DNA of 64,000 bases, taken from assembly GCF_051513965.1 (NCBI RefSeq), contig NZ_CP195847.1, forward strand, positions 2,542,001-2,606,000. The letters run 5' to 3'. This stretch comes from Paramicrobacterium sp051513965. GTDB taxonomy: Bacteria > Actinomycetota > Actinomycetes > Actinomycetales > Microbacteriaceae. Shown in pieces: positions 33,082 to 43,493 of the stretch (position 1 is the stretch's first letter; each line of letters starts with the position of its first letter). The notes beneath the pieces are model-generated. The model did not search any database. It was not told where the DNA came from and saw nothing but the letters and a program-made list of their open reading frames with translations. The translations under genes and the position numbers were made by a program.

Positions 33082-33876
33082 CTACCGTCCCAGGGCGTCC
33101 ACGATCGCATCGGCCATGACGCGCGGCTGCCACTGGTGGAACTCTGCCTCGATCGTCTCGGTGCGGGCCTCGGGCAGCGTCTCGGCGATCCAGTGCGCCG
33201 CGGGCGGAAAGATCGGCAGCGTCTGCTCTCCGACCAGAACGCTCACGTGTCCCGGTACGCGCGCCCACAGCTCGTCGCGGTCGCTGTCGTGCACGGCGAT
33301 CGCCGCGGCATCCGCCACGAGTGACGGCGCGACCTTCACCATGCCCTGCCATGCTCCGCTCGACTTGGCACCCTCGAGCCATGCCGGCGGCATGTCCTTC
33401 ATGAAATGCTCGACGGCGCGTTCGTCGTGACCAGCGACGATCAGCTCGCGCAGTTCCTCTGCGAATGCCGCGGCCTCACCGTCATCGTCCACGGCGATGG
33501 GCACTTCGAAGACGGCCACCCGGGTCACGCCGATGCCGGCGTCCGCCGCCCAGAGCGCGATGGCTCCGCCTGACGAGTTGCCGAAGAGTGCGGCCTCGCC
33601 TCCGACCGCGGAGATCACGGCGGCGAGGTCCTCGATCTCGCGCTGCAGCTCCTGCCCGGCATCCTCGACGCGAACCGGTCCACTCTCACCGCGCCCGCGC
33701 CTGTCGTAGTGCACAGCGCTGAAGCCGCGATCGCCGAGAATCCGCGCGAGCTCCGCCGTGCTCTCGTCTCCGGCCCGCTGCTGAAACGCCCCGCCGACGA
33801 GCACGAGGGGCGGTCCGTCGCCCACCCGGTCGTACGCGATCCGTGTGCCGTCTGCCGATGTCGTGAACTCGGTCAT
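33082..33876 (-). CDS. Alpha/beta-hydrolase
   Basis: 264-residue cytoplasmic hydrolase. GPPLVLVGGAFQQRAGDES is the oxyanion-side loop, HYDRRGRGESGP the conserved strand-turn, and LFGNSSGGAIAL the nucleophile elbow (GxSxG, Ser near 108). The final FHQWQP supplies the catalytic His. Substrate unknown. The ATG at 33876 is chosen because AGGAG lies 5 bases upstream; the in-frame GTG at 33882 would touch it. Confidence 0.9.
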   Translation of the reverse strand: MTEFTTSADGTRIAYDRVGDGPPLVLVGGAFQQRAGDESTAELARILGDRGFSAVHYDRRGRGESGPVRVEDAGQELQREIEDLAAVISAVGGEAALFGNSSGGAIALWAADAGIGVTRVAVFEVPIAVDDDGEAAAFAEELRELIVAGHDERAVEHFMKDMPPAWLEGAKSSGAWQGMVKVAPSLVADAAAIAVHDSDRDELWARVPGHVSVLVGEQTLPIFPPAAHWIAETLPEARTETIEAEFHQWQPRVMADAIVDALGR

Positions 33877-34068
33877 CTTCACTCCTTTGCGCGTACCTCC
33901 AGGGTGTCACCACCCTGCGCAGGGCACCAGTCTTTCGCCAAGTCCACGTAGCCCCGCTCTCGTCATGCAGGCACTCGTGGCCGATGGGAATAAGCGCCAC
34001 GAAACACCCGTTATCATCCATGCAAACGCATAAAGTGCGCGGTCGCGCACACCCAACGTGAGGAACAC

Positions 34069-35100
34069 ATGAGCGACACGGTCTTCGGTCTCGACACCTT
34101 CGGCGACGTCACCGTCGACGAGAACGGCGAGCGCACCCCTTCCCACCAGGTCATCCGCGATGTCATCTCACAGGCGGTCCTCGCCGATCAGGTCGGCCTC
34201 CACTCGATCGGCCTCGGCGAGCACCACCGCGACGACTACGCGATCAGTGCACCCGACATGGTCCTCGCGGGCATCGCGGGGCAGACCTCGAGCATCCGGC
34301 TCGGAACCGCTGTCACCGTTCTCTCCAGCGATGACCCGGTCCGCGTCTACGAACGGTTCGCCACCCTCGACGCCGTCAGCAACGGCCGCGCCGAGATCAC
34401 GCTCGGCCGAGGCAGCTTCACGGAGTCGTTTCCGCTCTTCGGATACGACCTGAGCCAGTACGAGACACTCTTCAACGAGAAGCTCGATCTTCTCGCGCGC
34501 CTTCTCGACGAGAAGCCCGTCAGCTGGCAGGGCACGCACCGCGCGCCGCTGCACGGGGTCAACGTCTATCCGAAGACGGCGAGTGGCCGCATCCCCACCT
34601 GGATCGGCGTGGGCGGCAGCCCCGAGTCGGTCATTCGTTCGGTTCGCTACGGCATCCCCATGATGCTCGCGATCATCGGCGGCGACCCGGCGCGCTTCGT
34701 CCCCTACGTCGACCTGTATCACCGTGCGTCCGATGAGCTTGAGGTCGAGAGGATGCCGCTGGGCGCTCACTCGCCAGGTCACGTGGCCGAGACCGACGAT
34801 CTCGCTCGCGAGCAGCTGTTTCCCCATTTCAAAGCGAACCGCGACCGCATCGGGGCCGAGCGCGGCTGGCCGGAGACCACGCGCGACGACTTCGAGTCCG
34901 AGGCGGAGAGCGGCTCCCTCTACGTGGGCTCGCCCGAGACGGTGGCGCGCCGCGTCGCGACCACCGTCCGCACGCTCGGCCTTGACCGGTTCGACCTGAA
35001 GTACTCGAACGGCCCGATGCCGCACGCACAGCTCATGCGGTCCATCGAGCTGTACGGCACGCAGGTCATTCCGATGGTGAACGACATCCTCGCGTCGTAA
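34069..35100 (+). CDS. LLM-class flavin-dependent oxidoreductase
   Basis: 343-residue luciferase-like monooxygenase (TIM-barrel, FMN or F420). Landmarks: FGLDTFGDVTVDENGERTPS, HSIGLGEHHRDDYAISAPD, RLGTAVTVLSSDDPVRVYE and AEITLGRGSFTESF. The combination resembles the CE1758/YhbW-like subgroup common in actinobacteria. Reaction unknown. GAGGAA precedes the ATG. The 3' side runs into an AT-rich stretch with the promoter of the next gene. Confidence 0.9.
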   Translation: MSDTVFGLDTFGDVTVDENGERTPSHQVIRDVISQAVLADQVGLHSIGLGEHHRDDYAISAPDMVLAGIAGQTSSIRLGTAVTVLSSDDPVRVYERFATLDAVSNGRAEITLGRGSFTESFPLFGYDLSQYETLFNEKLDLLARLLDEKPVSWQGTHRAPLHGVNVYPKTASGRIPTWIGVGGSPESVIRSVRYGIPMMLAIIGGDPARFVPYVDLYHRASDELEVERMPLGAHSPGHVAETDDLAREQLFPHFKANRDRIGAERGWPETTRDDFESEAESGSLYVGSPETVARRVATTVRTLGLDRFDLKYSNGPMPHAQLMRSIELYGTQVIPMVNDILAS

Positions 35101-35119
35101 TACCGTCACGGTTTTGGCC

Positions 35120-35125
35120 TATAAT
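35120..35125 (+). promoter_or_regulatory. Consensus -10 upstream of the beta-helix gene
   Basis: A perfect TATAAT, rare in this GC-rich window, placed about 150 bases before the TTG start. It sits between the arms of an inverted repeat AATACCG (35099-35105) and CGGTATT (35127-35133). I see no good -35. The implied leader is long and AT-rich. Confidence 0.5.
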
Positions 35126-35228
35126 CCGGTATTTGTTATCGTTACGCGGGAGATATTTCGCCTGCACCATGCTTCCGCGCCCGCGAGCCCCACTCAGGGC
35201 ACTCCCTGATCGCACGCAGGAATCTTTT

Positions 35229-35294
35229 ATGCGTATGCACTGTTATCTCCTCAAGAACAACATTCCAAGGAGTTTGATTGAGCACACCCGCTGA
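35229..35294 (+). CDS. Possible 21-residue leader ORF overlapping the beta-helix gene
   Basis: ATG at 35229 with AGGA 8 bases upstream, reading MRMHCYLLKNNIPRSLIEHT then Arg and TGA at 35292. It overlaps the TTG start at 35278 in another frame. It may couple translation of the two or may be chance; nothing else supports it. Confidence 0.25.
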   Translation: MRMHCYLLKNNIPRSLIEHTR

Positions 35295-35676
35295 GGTCGT
35301 CGAAACCGACACAGGAACGATCACGCGCTACCGCCGACACCCCCTCGGCCGTGGATTGGTTGCCTCAGGTGCCACGGTGGACCCGACCGCCCACATTGAA
35401 CGAACCGCTTACATCGAGCCCGGAGCCGTCGTCGGACGCGGCGCCTGGATCGGCGCGACCGCCTGGATCGACCGCGACGCGACGATCGGCGCCGCCGCCG
35501 TCATCGGCGCGAACGTGCACATCGGCCAGAACTCGCACGTCGGCCACGGCGCACGCGTCGGCGGGCACTCCCGCATCGGCGCGAACTCGCGCATCGGCAA
35601 CGGAGCCAACATCCCCGGAGACAGCCAGATCGAGGCATTCGCCGACATCCCCGGCCCCGGAGACATTCCGGCGTAA
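35278..35676 (+). CDS. Left-handed beta-helix (hexapeptide-repeat) protein
   Basis: 132-residue protein built almost entirely from hexapeptide repeats: VDPTAHIERTAYIEPGAVVG, RGAWIGATAWIDRDATIGAA, AVIGANVHIGQNSHVGHGAR and GGHSRIGANSRIGNGANIPG. This predicts about four coils of a left-handed beta-helix. There is no acyltransferase catalytic His arrangement or extra domain that I recognise. Translation starts at TTG (35278), decided by AAGGAG 5 bases upstream and by the lack of an in-frame ATG or GTG nearby. It is preceded by a long AT-rich leader and followed by a terminator, so it is monocistronic. Confidence 0.78.
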   Translation: MSTPAEVVETDTGTITRYRRHPLGRGLVASGATVDPTAHIERTAYIEPGAVVGRGAWIGATAWIDRDATIGAAAVIGANVHIGQNSHVGHGARVGGHSRIGANSRIGNGANIPGDSQIEAFADIPGPGDIPA

Positions 35677-35695
35677 GCTCCCGGAGCACATCGAC

Positions 35696-35728
35696 AAGCG
35701 GCAGGCACCCTCGCGGCGCCTGCCGCTT
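35696..35728 (+). terminator. Rho-independent-like terminator after the beta-helix gene
   Basis: 11-base arms (AAGCGGCAGGC at 35696-35706 and its complement at 35718-35728) with an 11-base loop, followed by TCGCTTTGT. Confidence 0.75.
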
Positions 35729-35844
35729 TCGCTTTGTCAGGCTGCACGTGCATCGCGGACTCGGGGGCACATCAGGGTGCATCCCCACAGGGATTGGGGT
35801 GACTGCCGGATGCCGCGACCGCGACGTCTCGCGAGGCTGGAAGC

Positions 35845-37401
35845 ATGCCCAATATCCCTGCTCTTCGTCGTCCGCGGGCAGTGCTCGCGACGGCATCCGC
35901 TGTTGTCGCTTCCGCCCTCGCAATCACCATCGGGCTCTCTGCCTGCGCACCCAGCTCTCCCACCGTCGACACGGTCGGCGAAATCGACTTCGACACCCCT
36001 CTCGCCATCCCACCGCTTGCCGAGCGGACGATCGACGCCGACGGCACCGTGCACGTCGACCTCATGGCCGAGCAGGGCGAGATGGGGTTCACGGATGCCG
36101 GTGAGACACCGACCCTCGGCTACAACGGCGCGTATCTCGGGCCCACGATCCGGCTGAAGCGCGGCGAGCGCTTCGCCCCGTGCCTTACGAACGCTCTCGA
36201 TGAGGTGACCACGCTTCACTGGCATGGCATGCACCTCCCCGCGGCCGCCGATGGCGGTTCTCATCAGCCCGTCGATCCCGGCGAGAAGTGGTGCCCGGAG
36301 TGGACGGTCGACCAGCCCGCCGCAACACTCTGGTATCACCCGCATCCGCACAGGCGAACCGAGCATCAGGTCACGCACGGGCTCGCGGGGATGCTCCAGA
36401 TCGATGATGACGCTGCGTCAGCTCTTCCGCTGCCGCGGGGCTACGGCGTGGACGACGTTCCGGTGATCGTGCAGGACGCACACTTCTCCGACGACGGCGC
36501 GTTCGGCAGCACGCGAGACTTCGTCGGCACACTGGGCGACACGCTGCTCATCAACGGCACCGTCGGACCGTACTTCGACGTCACAACTGACGTCGTGCGC
36601 CTTCGTCTCCTCAATGCTTCGCCCGCCCGCGTGTACAGCTTCGCACTGAGCGACGGGCGTGACATCGCAATGATCGCGAGCGACGGCGGCCTCCTCGAAA
36701 GCCCGGTCAAGCTCGATCGCATCCGCCTCTCCCCCGGCGAACGCGCGGAGATCCTCGTGCGCATGTCGCCCGACGAGACGGTCGCCCTCCGCAGTATGCC
36801 ACCCGATCTCGGCGCTGGCTTCATGCCGATCACGGGAGCGGCCGGTCAGAGCGACAGCTTCGATGTGCTGCAGCTTCGCGCGGCATCCACCCTGGACAAC
36901 ATTGGCGAGGTGCCCGATCACCTCACTCAGATCGATCCGATCGACCCCGCGGATGCCGTCGCAGAGCGCTCCTTCACCCTCAACGGGCACAACATCAACG
37001 ACAAGCAGATGGACATGAAGCGCATCGATGCGGTCGCGACGGTCGGCACCACGGAGATCTGGGATGTCGTGAACGAGATGCCTGCACCTCACAACTTCCA
37101 TGTGCACGACGTCCAGTTTCAGGTGTTGAGCGTAGACGGCGGCGCCCCGCCTGCGCCACTTGCGGGCTGGAAGGACACCATCTATCTCGAACCTGAGGTG
37201 GAATACCGCATCATCATGCGCTTCACCGAGTACGCCGACGCAGAGAACCCCTACATGTACCACTGCCACCTGTTGAGGCACGAGGACGCCGGAATGATGG
37301 GGCAGTTCCTCGTGGTTGAGCCGGATGAGAGCGTTCCGTCACGGTGGCGCGTCGACGAGACGCCGGGTGATGATGCGGATGCCGCGGGCCACGACCACTG
37401 A
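35845..37401 (+). CDS. Multicopper oxidase lipoprotein (CueO-like)
   Basis: 518-residue secreted oxidase coupling substrate oxidation, probably of Cu(I), to O2 reduction. Signal peptide with lipobox LSAC, Cys34 lipidated. All four copper motifs are present: LHWHGMH (about residue 125), WYHPHPH (about 163), HNFHVHD (about 415) and MYHCHLLRHEDAGMM (His473-Cys474-His475, His479 and axial Met484 for type 1 copper). The C-terminus ends in DDADAAGHDH, a possible metal-binding tail. It should act outside the membrane in copper tolerance and complements the copper cluster 4 kb away, though no CsoR box is seen here. Confidence 0.92.
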   Translation: MPNIPALRRPRAVLATASAVVASALAITIGLSACAPSSPTVDTVGEIDFDTPLAIPPLAERTIDADGTVHVDLMAEQGEMGFTDAGETPTLGYNGAYLGPTIRLKRGERFAPCLTNALDEVTTLHWHGMHLPAAADGGSHQPVDPGEKWCPEWTVDQPAATLWYHPHPHRRTEHQVTHGLAGMLQIDDDAASALPLPRGYGVDDVPVIVQDAHFSDDGAFGSTRDFVGTLGDTLLINGTVGPYFDVTTDVVRLRLLNASPARVYSFALSDGRDIAMIASDGGLLESPVKLDRIRLSPGERAEILVRMSPDETVALRSMPPDLGAGFMPITGAAGQSDSFDVLQLRAASTLDNIGEVPDHLTQIDPIDPADAVAERSFTLNGHNINDKQMDMKRIDAVATVGTTEIWDVVNEMPAPHNFHVHDVQFQVLSVDGGAPPAPLAGWKDTIYLEPEVEYRIIMRFTEYADAENPYMYHCHLLRHEDAGMMGQFLVVEPDESVPSRWRVDETPGDDADAAGHDH

Positions 37402-37405
37402 CGCG

Positions 37406-37696
37406 CTACGCCACGCGCCTCCAGTGGCCACCGTCGCGGCGGGTCAGAAACCAACCGCTGACCTCGACGACCGTGGTGGCGACGGATGCCGCGTGGGCGG
37501 CGACCTGCTCCGCGAGTTCGTCGTCGTCGCAGGTGAAGCGCACGACGACCCGCGGGGTGCCGCGCACGAGCTGCACGTCGGTCGCTTCGACGGTGACGAG
37601 CTCGGCCGCGGCATCCGCCACCGTCGGAATCACGCGGTCAGGTGCGACGCCGGGACGCATCGCTCCGGGCGACAGCGTCACGCGATACGACGGCAT
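37406..37696 (-). CDS. Small conserved hypothetical protein
   Basis: 96-residue protein starting MPSYRVTLSPGAMRPGVAPD, with alternating strands and helices (VTVEATDVQLVRGTPRVVVR, then a helix DDDELAEQVAAHAASVA). No Cys, no signal peptide. I recognise the general look of short Microbacteriaceae proteins found beside aminopeptidase genes but cannot name a family. It lies 7 bases downstream of the M18 peptidase gene and probably shares its transcript. Confidence 0.65.
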   Translation of the reverse strand: MPSYRVTLSPGAMRPGVAPDRVIPTVADAAAELVTVEATDVQLVRGTPRVVVRFTCDDDELAEQVAAHAASVATTVVEVSGWFLTRRDGGHWRRVA

Positions 37697-37703
37697 GCGA
37701 CGG

Positions 37704-38993
37704 CTACTCTCTCGCGAAGAACGCGCCGGTGAGCTTCGCGAGAGCGTGGGCGTCGTTCACGTGCACCATCTCGCGTGCGGAGTGCATCGACAGCAGCGGC
37801 ACGCCCACATCGACGGTGCGGATGCCGAGGCGCGTCGCCGTCAGCGGCCCGATCGTCGAACCGCATGGCACGGTGTTGTTCGACACGAACTCCTGGTACG
37901 GCACGCCTGCCGCGGCCGCGAGACGCGCGGTGAGCGCGCCGCCCGCAGCGTCGGTCGCATAGCGCTGGTTCGCGTTGATCTTGAGCAGCGGGCCGCCGCC
38001 GGTCACCGGCAGGTTGTTGGGATCGTGGCGCTCGGAGTAGTTGGGGTGCACGGCGTGGCCGGCATCCGCCGACAGACACCAGGATGCCGCATACGCCTGC
38101 TTCTGCTGCGAACGCGTCGCCCCGAGCCCCTCTCCGATGCGCGTGAGCACGTCGTCCAGGATCGGGCCGGATGCTCCGGAGCGGGTCTGCGAACCGAGCT
38201 CCTCGTGATCGAACGCGGCGAGCACCGAGATGTGCTGCTGGTCGCCACCGCGTTCCGCGGCCTCGAGCAGCGCGACGAGGCCCGCGTACACCGAGGAGAG
38301 GTTATCCATGCGGCCAGCCGCGAAGAACGCGCCGTCTTTTCCGAAGCGCTCGGGAGCGTGGGTGTCGGCGGTGAGCAGGTCGTATCCGGCGATGTCGTCA
38401 CGGTCGACCCCGGCGAACCCGGCGATGTGGGCGAGCAGGTCGGCGTCCCGCACGTCTCCCGCACCCCAGATCGGCTGCATGTGTCGCTGGCGGTCGAGCT
38501 TCAGTTCATCGTTGACGGCGCGGTCGAGGTGAATCGCGAGCTGCGGAATCCGCAGGAACGGACCGGTGCGCACGAGCTTCTCCGTGCCGTCGCGCAGAGT
38601 CACGCGCCCGGCCAGCTCGAGCTCTCGATCGAGCCAGGAGTTCAGCAGCGGGCCGCCGTAGATCTCGACGCCGGCCTGCAGCCAGCCGTGGTGTCCAATG
38701 GTCGGGTGCGGCTTGAGTTTGAATCCCGGCGAGTCGGTGTGAGCGCCGAGAACTCGGAACGGGGTCGTGGGGCCGGATGCCGCGGGCTGAAGCCACGCGA
38801 TGACAGCGCCGTCCCGCACGATGTAGTGACCTCCAGAGGCACTCTCCCACTCGTCGGTCTCGTCGAGGCGCGTGAAGCCGGCGCCATCGAGGCGGCGCGC
38901 CGCCTCGGCGGCGGCGTGGTACGACGAGGGTGATGCGGTGATGAAGCGTGCGAAATCGGCGATGTAGTCGGAAACAGCATCCATGTCTTCCAT
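37704..38993 (-). CDS. M18 family aminopeptidase
   Basis: 429-residue dinuclear zinc aminopeptidase releasing N-terminal acidic or neutral residues. Metal and catalytic motifs: LGAHTDSPGFKLKP, AGRMDNLSSVY, AFDHEELGSQTRSGA, SADAGHAVHPNYSERHDP, and the C-terminal PLLSMHSAREMVH. SNNTVPCGSTIGP is the M18 signature. Cytoplasmic, no signal peptide. The start is the ATG at 38993 or, less likely, 38984. It heads a two-gene unit with a small unknown protein. Confidence 0.93.
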   Translation of the reverse strand: MEDMDAVSDYIADFARFITASPSSYHAAAEAARRLDGAGFTRLDETDEWESASGGHYIVRDGAVIAWLQPAASGPTTPFRVLGAHTDSPGFKLKPHPTIGHHGWLQAGVEIYGGPLLNSWLDRELELAGRVTLRDGTEKLVRTGPFLRIPQLAIHLDRAVNDELKLDRQRHMQPIWGAGDVRDADLLAHIAGFAGVDRDDIAGYDLLTADTHAPERFGKDGAFFAAGRMDNLSSVYAGLVALLEAAERGGDQQHISVLAAFDHEELGSQTRSGASGPILDDVLTRIGEGLGATRSQQKQAYAASWCLSADAGHAVHPNYSERHDPNNLPVTGGGPLLKINANQRYATDAAGGALTARLAAAAGVPYQEFVSNNTVPCGSTIGPLTATRLGIRTVDVGVPLLSMHSAREMVHVNDAHALAKLTGAFFARE

Positions 38994-39048
38994 CCAATCA
39001 CGCCCCTCCGACCTCTGCGTCCGACATGATCGTGACAGAAGCGCCGCC

Positions 39049-39054
39049 TAGACT
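39049..39054 (+). promoter_or_regulatory. -10 element of the small membrane protein gene
   Basis: TAGACT, 6 bases before the GTG at 39061; a textbook leaderless arrangement. Confidence 0.55.
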
Positions 39055-39060
39055 GGGGGC

Positions 39061-39246
39061 GTGCGGCCCTTCCTCATTCCCCTCATCGGTGCGATCCTGC
39101 TGGTCATCGGTGTGACGATCGTGCTCACCAATCGAGACCTCGGCGTCGTCGCGCTGGTCTTCGAGATCGCGGGCGTCGCTCTGCTCGGGTTCTACATGGT
39201 GAAGGAGATGCTGCCGGGGCGGTCGAACCGCAGACCGAAGCGCTGA
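39061..39246 (+). CDS. Small two-helix membrane protein
   Basis: 61 residues: MRPFLIPLIGAILLVIGVTI, a short NRDLG turn, then VVALVFEIAGVALLGFYMV and a basic tail (PGRSNRRPKR). Two membrane helices with the tail probably inside. The GTG start is fixed by a leaderless -10 at 39049. Function unknown; such proteins are widespread in Microbacteriaceae. Confidence 0.7.
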   Translation: MRPFLIPLIGAILLVIGVTIVLTNRDLGVVALVFEIAGVALLGFYMVKEMLPGRSNRRPKR

Positions 39247-39417
39247 GCACGTCGGCCTCGCGCGGTCGCGCCTGGTCGCGGCATCCTTCTGGAACAGACC
39301 GACGAGTGGCGGCGCTCGGGGCAACTGTGGCACTGGAGCAGGAGGGATGCAACCCCCTTACTGCGCCGTCGGTTCGTGCCTAATCTGTCGATCACGTTCA
39401 CCACATGGGAGGCGACG

Positions 39418-39762
39418 ATGACAGATACGAACCCCTACGAACAGGATCCACGGCTCACTGAGAAGGAGACCGTGACGAATGACGCCCTCGCGGGCGAGCC
39501 CGTGGAGGGCGACGTGGAGCCCGACCCGGAGACCGTCGCTGAGACGCAGGACCCGGCACACCCCGAGTTCGCCGTGAACGAAGACGGCGAGGTCGAACCG
39601 CTCGCGGACAACCCGGAGCTCGACGAGCACTCGGGCGACGATGTGATTCTCGGAACGGATGCTGCGGACAGCCGCCCGGATGCGGCGAGCTATCCGCCGA
39701 TCGCAGAGACCGACGACCGCGAGCCGAGCGACGCCCAGCAGAATGACGAGGGTGCACTCTGA
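39418..39762 (+). CDS. Acidic low-complexity protein of unknown function
   Basis: 114 residues rich in Asp, Glu, Pro and Ala with no predicted membrane or catalytic motif: MTDTNPYEQDPRLTEKETV at the start and ETDDREPSDAQQNDEGAL at the end. Probably intrinsically disordered. The ATG at 39418 has GGGAGG 5 bases upstream. The stop overlaps the start of the quinone oxidoreductase gene (TGATG), so the two are translationally coupled, which is the only hint to its role. Confidence 0.7.
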   Translation: MTDTNPYEQDPRLTEKETVTNDALAGEPVEGDVEPDPETVAETQDPAHPEFAVNEDGEVEPLADNPELDEHSGDDVILGTDAADSRPDAASYPPIAETDDREPSDAQQNDEGAL

Positions 39763-40733
39763 TGTCAGTCATCACTCCCCCGCGCCGCGTGCAGTTCGAC
39801 CGACACGGAGGACCGGAGGTTTTCGACGTCGTACCTCAGGAGGTGCCGGAGCCGGGCCCCGACCAGGTGCTGGTGCGCGTGATCGCCGCGGGACTCAACC
39901 CCGTCGACGCCAAAATCGCCGCGGACCCTCAGGTGGCCGAACGGTACGGAGTCACTCTGCCGTCGGGGAACGGAAACGACTTCGCTGGCCGCGTGGTCGA
40001 GGTGGGCTCGGCGGTGTCGGGTTACATCGTGGGCGACCTCGTGTTCGGAGGATGCCGCATGTACGCCCAGTCCGATTACCTCGTGATCTCGGCGTCAGAC
40101 GTGCGCCCACTGCCCGCTGACCTCAGCGTCGAGCAGGCGGCGTGCCTCGACATCGCCGCACGTACCGCGATGGCGACGATCCGCGCCGTCGACGTCCAGC
40201 CGGAGGAGACCGCACTCGTGAGCGCCGCCGCTGGCGGAGTCGGACTGCTGACCGCGCAGATTCTGCTGCGGATGGGCGTCGTCGTCGTGGGGACCGCAAG
40301 CGACGAGCATCACGGGGTACTGAGCGAGCTCGGCATCCTGCCCGTCAGCTACGGCGACGGCATGGTCGAGCGCATTCGAGCAGCTGCTCCGGAGGGCATC
40401 GATGTCGTGCTCGATCAGGCGGGTCGCGAGACGCTTGAGGCCGCGGTCGACCTTGGGGTTCCGGCGCATCGCGTGAACACGCTCGTCGATCGGGACTTCG
40501 CCATGGAGCACGGGTTCAGCACGTTCGGCGCCGCAGACGGGACGATCGACGACGTGCAGATCGTCGCGTCGTTCGTGGCGGACGGAACGGTGCAGCTTCC
40601 GCTCGCGGGGCGCTACCTGCTTGATCAGGTGCGCGACGCGTACGAGCGTCTGCTCGACGGCCACGTCGTGGGCAAGCTCGTGCTGACGACCGAGGAGCCG
40701 ACGCGGGTCGAGGATCCTGAGGCGATCGTCTAG
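39762..40733 (+). CDS. Zinc-independent NADP-dependent quinone oxidoreductase, paralog 1
   Basis: 323-residue medium-chain dehydrogenase/reductase of the quinone oxidoreductase group. An N-terminal GroES-like fold (HGGPEVFDVVPQEVPEPGPD, AAGLNPVDAKIAAD, SGNGNDFAGRVVEVGSAV) precedes the Rossmann domain (VSAAAGGVGLLTAQILLRMG, VLDQAGRETLEAAVDLG). The catalytic-zinc Cys/His set is absent. It is clearly a paralog of the protein at 47812-48726. Quinone or enone reduction is likely, but no substrate is shown. Confidence 0.9.
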   Translation: MSVITPPRRVQFDRHGGPEVFDVVPQEVPEPGPDQVLVRVIAAGLNPVDAKIAADPQVAERYGVTLPSGNGNDFAGRVVEVGSAVSGYIVGDLVFGGCRMYAQSDYLVISASDVRPLPADLSVEQAACLDIAARTAMATIRAVDVQPEETALVSAAAGGVGLLTAQILLRMGVVVVGTASDEHHGVLSELGILPVSYGDGMVERIRAAAPEGIDVVLDQAGRETLEAAVDLGVPAHRVNTLVDRDFAMEHGFSTFGAADGTIDDVQIVASFVADGTVQLPLAGRYLLDQVRDAYERLLDGHVVGKLVLTTEEPTRVEDPEAIV

Positions 40734-41143
40734 GCCGGGGCGTCGCCGGCGCCCTCAGGCGCCCGCGCCCCGCGCCTGGCTGGCGTGACGCGCCTCGCCG
40801 GGGTGCCCCGGCCCGCGGGCCGTGCACGTGCCTCGCCGGGGTGCCTGCGCCAGCGCACGCCGACGCTGCCCGACGTCGTGAAACCTTTCAGGTGTACCGG
40901 ATACCGCTTTCCGATTCTTGGAAAGCGGTATCCGGTACACCTGGAATGTGCGACCCGTGAGTACGTGGGGGCGCGGGCGTGGGGGCGCGGGCGTCGGTGC
41001 GGGGACATCGGCGCGCGAGCATGGTCGTGGGCGCGTAGCCGTGGGCATGGCGGCGGTGCGGGCGCGTGGGTGTGTGAGCGTCGGCGCGGGCGTGCTGGAC
41101 GCCGGTGCGTGGGGTGCGGGCGCGCGGGTGCCCGCACGGGTCG
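40734..41143. repeat. Repeat-rich convergent intergenic region
   Basis: About 410 bases without a gene. It contains a 16-base direct repeat GCCTCGCCGGGGTGCC (40792-40807 and 40830-40845), the long hairpin at 40889-40943, and then a strongly G-rich plus strand to about 41140 in which the 14-base unit GTGGGGGCGCGGGC is tandemly duplicated (40965-40992). Open frames through it are composition artefacts. Confidence 0.6.
40889..40943. terminator. Perfect long hairpin between convergent genes, copy B
   Basis: 24 paired bases each side around the 7-base loop GATTCTT. Compared with 32949-33003, stem base 10 of the AGGTGTACC-strand is G instead of A and its partner is C instead of T, so pairing is preserved. 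It separates the quinone oxidoreductase from the copper ATPase gene. Confidence 0.85.
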
Positions 41144-43372
<2,229 letters not shown>

Positions 43373-43391
43373 AAGTCCTCCTGTTTTCGAC

Positions 43392-43410
43392 TATACCCCC
43401 TAGGGGTATA
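43392..43410 (-). promoter_or_regulatory. CsoR-type operator in the copB promoter
   Basis: TATACCCCC followed by TAGGGGTATA, the CsoR consensus. On the minus strand the -10 TATAGT (43390-43395) and a -35-like TTGCGT (43412-43417) flank it with a 16-base spacer, so the repressor sits inside the promoter. Confidence 0.85.
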
Positions 43411-43443
43411 AACGCAAGAGCGACGGCCGCATTCCCCCACCCC

Positions 43444-43472
43444 TTGCTTTCCGCACAAAAACCGCGTAGACC
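43444..43472 (+). promoter_or_regulatory. Promoter of the GDPG-repeat gene
   Basis: TTGCTT (43444-43449), 17 bases, TAGACC (43467-43472); the ATG is 22 bases further on. The CsoR box at 43392 lies upstream of this -35, so repression from it is not obvious. Confidence 0.5.
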
Positions 43473-43493
43473 GAGCCTTGAGGAGTGATCACC

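Noticed and set aside
40960..41143. Open frames in the G-rich gap after copB
   Set aside because: They arise from stop-poor GC-rich sequence and encode Arg/Gly/Ala low-complexity text without ribosome-binding sites.
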